DNA from: Elgaria multicarinata webbii
Lineage: Eukaryota > Chordata > Lepidosauria > Squamata > Anguidae
DNA length: 64,000 nucleotides
NCBI RefSeq assembly: GCF_023053635.1
Contig: NC_086183.1
Location: 31,043,501-31,107,500 of the forward strand
Direction of reading: 5' to 3'
This document shows positions 56,735 to 64,000 of the stretch, piece by piece; positions within the stretch are counted from its first letter, which is position 1; every line of letters starts with the position of its first letter. The position numbers and the translations under genes were made by a program. The notes under the pieces were generated by a model. The model was not told the origin of the DNA. It worked only from the letters and a program-made list of their open reading frames with translations, and made no database searches.

Positions 56735-59700
56735 GTATATTGGCCTGAGAAGGCTGACGGAGGAGGGGTTGAGCAGGGGTAAAACTTACAAAGCTCATAA
56801 AGCTTGTAAGCATAATATTTCTTTTGCTTGTAAGCATAATATTTCTTTCCTTTTTTTTAATACTATTTTTATTGATTTTCAAGTAAGGACAAATACAATA
56901 AACACACAGAGTAAAAGAAAACACTCAGCAACAATATAAATGTTCCCACAGCACCACTATAAAAAAGCATGGGTGTTCATTCCTTCAATAAGCACTTGGT
57001 ACAGAAAAAGATGCAGGTTAAGTTAGAACCTCTGACCAAAAGGATTCCTGAGTCATTGGGTGTCTAGGTTCGCCAGGATTCATATTAATAAATGTGGAAA
57101 AAGTCCAACCAGTTTTCCACAAATGTGTCTGATGTTATTTCTCCTCTTGCTAACCTGCTATGTTGTGTCAATTTGTCATTTAAAGCTAGTTTCCAGGTCT
57201 TATCAAACCACCGTTGATGGTCAAAAGGTCTGTCGCTTTTCCAGAATTGGGCAATTTCCCACCTGGCTGCAACCAGCAAATGGGTAACCAAGGCTTTGGG
57301 AATAATGTTTCTATTGGCATTCCTAAAAATAGAAAGTAGAGCCAGTGCTGGATCAGTTTCTACTTCAACTGAATAATGTTTGTAATGATTTGGAAAACCT
57401 TTGACCAAAAAGTTTCGACCTGTTGACATTCCCACCAAAGATGAATATAAGTGTAAGCATAATATTTCAGTATGCAAATTCCATGACAAACAGCTCATGT
57501 GGTAGAAATGAGCAGGACTTCATTAATTCAACACTGTAACACCGATCTGACTGAAGTTGGACACGCTTAAGTACCGTGGCGTTAGTGGCAGCAAACCTAA
57601 GTGGGGCTTTAGGTGCTGTTGAGCCAAGGCTGCTGCGCCTGCGGTCTTAGGGACAGCCTCCTTTAGAGGAGGAAAGTGCTCTGCACATGCTCCGTGGTAT
57701 TCAGCCTGAGGTGGCACAGTGTTTGGAATGAGAAACAGGCAGTACCAGGTGCACTGGCAGCCTTCTCTGAGGGCATTGGGGTATGGAAACATAGATTGAG
57801 GAAGGGGAGCTACGGCGCAGGGAGTGGTGAATGTTTGGCATGTTGAAGGGGAGCATTTGGGTGAAGGTAGAATGGAAATCTAACAGGTAGGTTGTTGTCT
57901 CCTTTTGTCTTCTTTGTATGTTTTAATTTGTTTTAATGTGTATTTTATATCATGTTTTTATACTGTTTGTTTTACACTTTGAATTGTTTTAGTTTTTGTG
58001 AACCACCCAGGGAGCTTTGGCTATTGGGCGGTATAAAAATGCAATTAATAATAATAATAATAATAATCACATTGTTATTCCTCCTTCTCTCTAAGGGGCT
58101 CAAAGCAGCATAGATGTTCTCCTGCACGCATACATATACACTATCCTTAGAACAAATCTATGAGATAACTGGCCGCAGGTGATCAAAGAATCATAGAATA
58201 GTAGAGTTGGAAGGGGCCTATAAGGCCATCAAGTCCCACCCCCCCAAGCAAACAGGGATTTGAACCTGGGTCTCTCAGTTCACATCCAGCACTCAAACCA
58301 CTACACTCCATTGGCTCCTAGTTTGGTACTTCTTCACAGCTATTCCATCCCTTCCTGCATTTCAGGTATAACCCAGAGAACTTGGCTACACTGGAGCGCT
58401 ATGTGGAGACCCAAGCTAAGGAGAATGCCTATGACCTGGAGGCGAACCTGGCTGTTCTCAAACTGTGAGTGACCGTTTGCCTGTAGATTCAGAGAATCTC
58501 ACACTGGCACAGTTCCAAGTAGGTTATGGACAAAAAAATATTGCCATTCCTTCATGCCAGTTTTGCTACAGCAGTTCTAATTTGGGGTTCAAATCATGAC
58601 TCATTTGCTGAAGGACTACTTGACCTCAACTGCTCATCTGTGAAATGCGTATGTCAGTGAAGTGGTTCACAAGTGTGGTGTGAAAATTCAGAAGTGATTA
58701 AAGCGCTTGGTGCTATAGATCTTGTATTTATACAGTGGGAGAGGCCTATTACAGCAGCCAGGCCTATTAGGCTAAAGGTTTCCCTGGGTTGTGCTCATAC
58801 TCTTTTCTGCCTGGAGTCACAAGACTTTCACTTTCTCTTCCAGGTATCAGTTTAATCCTGCCTTCTTCCAAACCACAGTGACGGCCCAGATCCTCTTGAA
58901 AGCGCTGACCAACCTGCCTCACACAGACTTCACGCTCTGCAAGTGTATGATCGACCAGGCTCATGTATCCTTGTCCAAGAGGAAAGGCAGTGTTACATTA
59001 AGGTGAAGGCTGGTTCAATCCATCCAGGATTCCAATTTCACCCAGCCATGAACTTGTAGGTGGTTTTAGGCAACACTTGAGCCTCCATCTACACTGTGGG
59101 GACAGTGTTAATAGGATTTTATTTTATTTACCTTAATAAGATTTTATTTATTGGAAAGTATTCCTGAGCAGCTTTTCAGAGCCGTGCTTTCACAAAGCGA
59201 CACAGATCAAAAGAAAGGATAGATACTTAAGCACTTTGGAAACACATATATTGCAAAAAAGCTGCTCTGATCAAGTCATTTTCAGCCTTGTTTAAAGGCA
59301 GCTGTGAAGAGAGAGCTCTTACTTAACTGCCTGTACCAAAGGAGCACAGCATAAGTCATTTGGAAGGGAGCTCCATAGCTGTGGGGCTACCACTGAGAAG
59401 ACTCTGTCTCTTGTGCTCTAATCAGCACACACAAGGAAGAACTCTGAAGTTGCCTTAAAATGTGTGCAGCATCGTATGGGTGGAGGCAGTCCAATAGATA
59501 ACCTGGTTCCAAATCATTTAGGGCTTTAAAGGTAAACCCTAGCACTTCCATTTGAGCTTGGGAACGTACTAATAACCACATACTGGTTGTTGAATTACTG
59601 AGGGAATGTATGTGAAGCACAATAGATGCTCTGAAACTACTGCATAAATTGTCACCATCCTAGAACAGTAAAGCTTCAATCTGTTGGATGCGAGAGCTGT

Positions 59701-62700
59701 CTTTAACCCCCAGCTACATAGCTGTTTCTGCCAAGAAAGGTTATCTCACATCTTTCCCCTGTTTCATTTGCCACTTTCCTTAACCCTGTTCCTTCCAGCA
59801 AGAGGAGAGACCAATCCGTCAGATCTTATACCTGGGCGAGCTGCTGGAGACCTGCCACTTCCAAGCATTCTGGGTAAGCCAAACTTACCTGTTGCCAACA
59901 GTACTTTGTGTTTGTGAAGCGGGGTTTCCCATGGCGCCTCTGGCCCTTCCAGTGGCTCCCAATGTGGTGGTTTATTTCTTCTGTTTTTAATATACAGAAT
60001 TTTATGAAATGCATACAAATTTGTAGCAGTTCTATGCTGGTTTCAACAAAACTGGGCCAAATATCCAAGTACCTATCCATTTGAAAGTGGTGTCTACATG
60101 CCACCTGTTCAAATATTGAAGGCATGACAAGGTCCTTAATCCATTGCTTTGTAGGAGGTGAGTGTTTATTCCTCCAATGTGGCAGTATCAGTTTTTTACC
60201 TGTGCAGAAGGTGCAAAGTATCCATTTATGCTGACCATTTGTTAATTTCTATGAAGCAGGTAAATAACTTAAAAAGAGTGTATACATAAGTGACTATTCT
60301 ACATGTTACTGCACTTCTGAAATCTCTTCATTGGCTTCCAATTCACTTCAGAATCCAATATAAACTTCTCTTGTTGACCTTCAAAGCTTTTCACGGTCTG
60401 GCTCCTGCCTATCTCTCCTCTCTCATCTCACACTATTGCCCCGCTCGTGCTCTTCGCTCCTCTGATGCCATGCTTCTCGCCTGCCCAAGGGTCTCTACTT
60501 CCCTTGCTCGGCTTCGTCCATTTTCTTCGGCTGCCCCTTACGCCTGGAACGCTCTTCCAGAACATCTGAGATCCACAAGTTCAATCGCAGCTTTTAAAGC
60601 TCAGCTAAAAACTTTTCTTTTTCCTAAAGCTTTTAAAACCTGATGCTGTTTGGACTCTATACTGTTAGTTTTACCCTACCCTGTGCCTGTTTACCCTACC
60701 CAGTGCCTGTTTGCATTCTCTTCCCCTCCTTATCGCTTTACTATGATTTTAATAGAAGGTAAGCCTATGCGGCAGGGTCTTGCTATTTACTGTTTTACTC
60801 TGTACAGCACCATGTACATAGATGGTGCTATATAAATAAATAAATAATAATAATAATAATTATTAAAGATGGTTACAGTAGAAAATTATCTGTGTAATAA
60901 CCTCCACGAAAAAAGAGCAAGTACTGGACATCACTGAAATATATGTTTAAAAGAAGTGTTACCTTTATTGCACTACCAGCAGTTAGCAGAATTAGACAAT
61001 CCCCTTATTAAAGAGACACTGCAGGGAAACATTTGCTGAATAAGGCACTGCCTTAGATCCATAGATATGACAGGTAGCTGCCAAAGCAGTGACCCATTTC
61101 TTCAGCGTTTTGTGGTGGGTGGCTTTAAAAGCCAGTTCGGATGGCATTAAAAGTGGATTGGGGAAATTCATGGAGGCTAAGGCTATAGTCCTGATGGCTA
61201 TATGCTACCTCCAGTATCAGAGGCAATAAGCCTATGTACACCAGTAGCAGGGCAACGTGTGTGAGAGGGTGCTGTTGCACTTATGTCCTGCTTGTGCGTT
61301 TCCCATGGGCAGCTGGTTGGCCTCTGAGTGCTGGACTAGATGGACCTTTGGCCTGATCCAGCAAGGCTCCTACTTTTTATGTTGCTATCCATCTTAAGTT
61401 CTGATTACTGATGTTCTAAAATTGTGTTTTTTAGTCTGAAACAGTAATAAATATTATCTTCTCCCAACTTAATATTAGGATGGAGCAGTAGGCAATACTT
61501 TCTCTGCCATGAACCCAAAATTGTACCAGGGTATATCTCCTCTTGTCTCTGGTTTTTTTTTTAATTAGCAAGCATTGGATGAGAACATGGATCTCCTGGA
61601 TGGGATCACTGGATTTGAGGATTCTGTAAGGAAATGTAAGTGTGCTCACTGCTACTTCATTCTTTTTCCTTCCCATTCTAATAACGTTAATATTAATAGA
61701 CCTCCCTTCTTTTGACTTCAAAAAAGAAGCGCCCCTTCGAAGGAACACTGTACTTCAACTTAAATGCTGCCAGTCGAGAACGATTAGAGGGACGTATGCT
61801 TGCCTTGCATAAGTGTTGACCTTCCCATTCTCCCCCTGCTCTGAACTGACCCACCTTAACCACGTCAAAGAGCAGATGTCTCTGTGTTTCTGTTAGCGCA
61901 GGAGTGTGTGCGCTCTTCCCATTCCCCTTAGTAGTAGCAGCAACATTTGTAAAGCTGTAGTTTTATATAGGGTGTGCTCCATCCTGCAGCCACTTCCCAG
62001 AGCTAATCGGTCCCTCCTTAAGCCACTGATAAATTGGCTACTGGCTCTGATGTTAACCATGGTTAAGAATAACCAGGGTTTCCCTTAACTCAGTATCTGA
62101 AACCTGTGCTTTCATAACCCAGTTCAAATCATGGCTCTTGAGTCTGTCGCCTTGTCCTTTTGCAGTCATCTGCCATGTGGTGGGGATAACGTATCAGCAC
62201 ATTGACCGCTGGCTTCTGGCAAAGATGTTGGGTGACCTCACAGGTGAGTGGCTATTAACATGGATATGTAGTCCTCCTTCAGATCACCTGTATCCACCAG
62301 AGAGTTTTGACACGCCTGGGCGCCATAGAGGGATGGACTACATCAAACTCGGTTTCCCAACTCCTGATGGGCTGGGCTTGCACAGTTGTTAAGCGTTTCT
62401 ACCTTCAGAGGGTTTGTGTGCAATTCTCTGAATGTTTGTAACTACTTTTCTGCCCAGAGAGGGTGTGAGAGTGAGACTCCTTGTGAACATTTGTGATTGC
62501 TTTTCTTGTATTTTTTTTTTAATTCATTGCTATTTCCCTTCCCCAATTTCCCTAAATAAATCCTTTGGCTTGCTTCACAAACTGGTTGCGTTTCCTGACT
62601 CCTCATGAGATCCAGTCTGTCCCAGCCTGATCTCCTGAGCAGTTTAGGGGGTTATTTAAATCCCTTTTCCACAGTTTCTTTTTAATCCAAGATGAGTCAG

Positions 62701-63723
62701 GTATAAATCAGTTGGCTCCCCTAGAAATTCTACAGCAGAGGGAGGTGAGATGGGAAACAAGGCCGCTCTCATCAGCTGTGCCGAAAGGCCGGCTCCATTT
62801 TGCTCCTCCTCTCCCTAAACATTTCCCAGTTGAACTCATCATCTATAAGAAGTGGTGCCTGGGTGTGCTTGTTTCCCTCTTCACCTCTATCCCTTTTTCC
62901 TTTGTCATGGTCTTTTGGAAGGTACTATATAAGCTTCTCTGGGGCCTTGTCTGTTGAAGGGTTGGATAAAAATTCTGTAGATAAAGTAAATAACTAAGGG
63001 CACAATTCTATACATGTTTACACAGAAAAAGGCTCCTACAACACCCAGCATGGGAATGCTGAGAGTCTTAGGACTTTTTTCTTTCCAAACATGCATAGAA
63101 TTGTGCTCTAAGCCTTATTCCTAGACCTCTTGGCAGCTTGGTGTTGTTTTTTTAAACTCCCAGCTGGCTATGTGGAGGAGAGGGAGGCATGTTGGCATTT
63201 GGGGGTAGATAAGAGAAAGAAGTCCTGTGTATTTTCTTCACTAGTGAATGGGTGGGGTTCTGCCCAATTTGGGGGTAAAACCTTGGAAATTGCTACATGG
63301 TATGTGAAAAGCCTTCTCAGTGGTAGCACCCTGATTTTGGATATAATTTTGTTACTACTTCTTTGTTTTCCCAGATTGTTTAGTGCAGGCTGTTTTCACT
63401 GCTCGCAGTTCTGCACTGTTCTAGAATTCTACTCCTTTTAACGTATTTTGTTAACTCTTCTTCTGGTCTGTTTGTTTTTGTAAGTTGCCCTGGGAACTTG
63501 CTTGAAGGGAAAGGCAGAAATTTTCATAATCCCTTGCCTCTCCCTCCTCTACCCAACCCTACAGCCACTCTCTTGACCCTCCTCTTGTTCTCTGCAGACA
63601 ACCAGCTGAAGTCCTGGATGAGCAAGTATGGATGGACGGAGACGGAGCCTGGGACAATCTTCATCTGCAACCAGGAGGAGAGCATCAAACCCAAAAACAT
63701 TGTGGAGAAGATAGACTTTGACA
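56676..63723 (+). CDS. EIF3K: Eukaryotic translation initiation factor 3 subunit K (first 7 coding exons)
   Basis: EIF3K is a small non-core subunit of eIF3, the complex that helps load mRNA and initiator tRNA on the 40S ribosome. It contains HEAT-like and winged-helix (PCI-like) folds and pairs with EIF3L. Seven exons (625 nt, 208 residues) join in phase with GT-AG sites and match human EIF3K (218 residues) almost throughout, from [20 protein letters not shown] to VEKIDFD. Only the final exon, encoding about ten residues in human, falls outside the window. The start at 56676 is chosen by homology and a good context (gccATGG). An open frame continues 61 codons upstream but overlaps the promoter. 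The gene is divergent from MAP4K1. Confidence 0.97.
56846..57451 (-). mobile_element. 5'-truncated L1 LINE with 17-bp TSD
   Basis: On the minus strand it encodes [20 protein letters not shown] and [20 protein letters not shown], the C-terminus of L1 ORF2, followed by a 3' UTR and an A-rich tail (left end, read as T-run). The 17-mer tgtaagcataatatttc flanks it at 56829-56845 and 57452-57468, and one extra upstream copy forms a 24-bp tandem. It lies in EIF3K intron 1. Confidence 0.82.
57890..58075 (+). mobile_element. L2-type LINE 3' terminus
   Basis: It ends gggagctttggctattgggc, ggtataaaaatgcaatta and (ATA)n. Same subfamily as 838 and 26210. Confidence 0.65.
58080..58330. repeat. Interspersed repeat interrupted by a CR1 tail
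   Basis: The outer repeat matches that at 18866-19115 (ending gggatttgaacctgggtctc, then ccactacactccattggctc). In its middle, 58187-58248 is a minus-strand CR1 end (tcatagaatagtagagttgg). The order shows CR1 came later. Confidence 0.6.
58366..58464 (+). CDS. EIF3K: EIF3K exon 2
   Basis: 99 nt encoding (R)[20 protein letters not shown] and [12 protein letters not shown](L), identical to human at the protein level. The acceptor is atttcag and the donor gtgagt. Confidence 0.97.
58844..58964 (+). CDS. EIF3K: EIF3K exon 3
   Basis: 121 nt encoding (L)[20 protein letters not shown] then [20 protein letters not shown], identical to human. The donor is gtatcc. Confidence 0.97.
59085..59660 (-). mobile_element. 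L2-type LINE remnant
   Basis: On the minus strand [20 protein letters not shown] is readable, and gagctccatagctgtggggc matches the LINE ORF end. Old and decayed. Confidence 0.55.
59799..59873 (+). CDS. EIF3K: EIF3K exon 4
   Basis: 25 codons, [20 protein letters not shown] and FQAFW. The only change from human is Glu for Asp. Phase 0 at both ends. Confidence 0.97.
59955..60250 (-). mobile_element. Possible L1-like LINE fragment
   Basis: The minus strand has a ~100-codon open stretch ([20 protein letters not shown]) resembling the loose C-terminal end of L1 ORF2. The assignment is tentative. Confidence 0.4.
60300..60860 (+). mobile_element. L2 LINE, C-terminal ORF and 3' end
   Basis: [20 protein letters not shown] to [10 protein letters not shown], then ggtgctatataaataaataa and (TAA)n. 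Nearly the same length as the 31440 copy. Confidence 0.85.
61110..61385 (+). mobile_element. CR1-related LINE 3' end
   Basis: It has gtggctttaaaagccagttc, then the 3' UTR with tggactagatggacctttgg and cctgatccagcaaggctcct. Confidence 0.65.
61569..61635 (+). CDS. EIF3K: EIF3K exon 5
   Basis: 67 nt encoding [20 protein letters not shown] and RK(F). The acceptor is taattag and the donor gtaagt. Confidence 0.97.
62166..62243 (+). CDS. EIF3K: EIF3K exon 6
   Basis: 78 nt encoding (F)[20 protein letters not shown] and LGDLT. Human has LLAEMLGDLS. The acceptor is tttgcag. Confidence 0.97.
62770..62996 (+). repeat. L2-like 3' end
   Basis: It ends ggtactatataagcttctct, ggggccttgtctgttgaagg and ttggataaaaat, matching the interrupted copy at 45500. 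Confidence 0.45.
62997..63114. mobile_element. Foldback MITE, family 2, best copy
   Basis: agggcacaattctatacatg to catagaattgtgctctaa: arms pair over about 40 bp each, with a cacccagcatgggaatgctg centre. Non-coding. Confidence 0.7.
63598..63723 (+). CDS. EIF3K: EIF3K exon 7
   Basis: 126 nt encoding [20 protein letters not shown], then [20 protein letters not shown] and FD. It ends in phase 1 at gtgagt; the last exon is not in the window. Confidence 0.96.
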
Positions 63724-64000
63724 GTGAGTTTCTCCTCTTACTCACTCCCCCATTCCAGCTTTATCCTCCTCCTTCCATTCTAAACGAAGGTTGTGTGTTC
63801 TGTGCAGTTAAAAATGAAAGCTGTGCTCCAACTAAATTTAAATTCTGTGATTTGTATGTAAATTATGCAAATTGAACAAATCTACTTACTCTGTATATTG
63901 CTAATTCTGTATTGGGCACTGAAGTTCTGCTCCCAAGCTTTGAAGATTGTACTCAGTAACCTTTCCTACATATAACACTTGGCTATACATCCAAGTATAT

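Noticed and set aside
56517-56924. Minus-strand ORF opposite EIF3K exon 1
   Set aside because: A by-product of the CpG-rich promoter and part of an L1 tail; no homologous protein recognised.

Overview
The window is vertebrate nuclear DNA, almost certainly from a squamate reptile (lizard or snake). All genes are split by GT-AG introns. The repeat mix fits squamates: a Sauria-type tRNA SINE at about 5031-5326, many CR1 and L2-type LINE ends, an RTE/BovB-like LINE end, L1 pieces and several foldback hAT-like MITEs. The species cannot be named from the sequence.

Three protein-coding genes are present, in the order and orientation known from mammals (human 19q13.2). (1) 1342-13406, plus strand: the last 12 coding exons of RYR1, the skeletal-muscle ryanodine receptor. 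They cover the membrane domain from S1 to S6, the selectivity filter and the zinc-binding C-terminal domain. A 3' UTR of about 1 kb follows. (2) 15274-53869, minus strand: all of MAP4K1 (HPK1), rebuilt as 32 coding exons giving 840 residues with phase kept across every junction. It comprises a GCK-type kinase domain, a proline-rich linker with the conserved tyrosine and caspase site, and a CNH domain. It is convergent with RYR1 across a gap of roughly 0.5 kb. (3) 56676-63723, plus strand: the first 7 coding exons of EIF3K, a subunit of translation factor eIF3. Its last short exon lies beyond the window. It is divergent from MAP4K1, with about 2.8 kb between the two start codons, and has a GC-rich promoter carrying NRF1, ETS, CCAAT and GC-box motifs.

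The three genes share no pathway: one is a calcium release channel, one a lymphocyte signalling kinase and one a housekeeping translation factor. Their adjacency is conserved synteny, not an operon.

The rest is introns and intergenic DNA filled with transposon remains. The most unusual items are: two copies of a short retroelement end carrying a hammerhead-ribozyme-like core with a covarying stem, one of them flanked by a 44-bp direct repeat; a composite retroelement carrying a 105-bp minisatellite (about 2 units at one locus, 6 at another), in layout like primate SVA; a near-perfect 130-bp hAT palindrome with an exact 8-bp target duplication; and an inverted pair of LINE ends inside a MAP4K1 intron. 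No CRISPR array, bacterial operon, rRNA gene or functional tRNA gene was seen.
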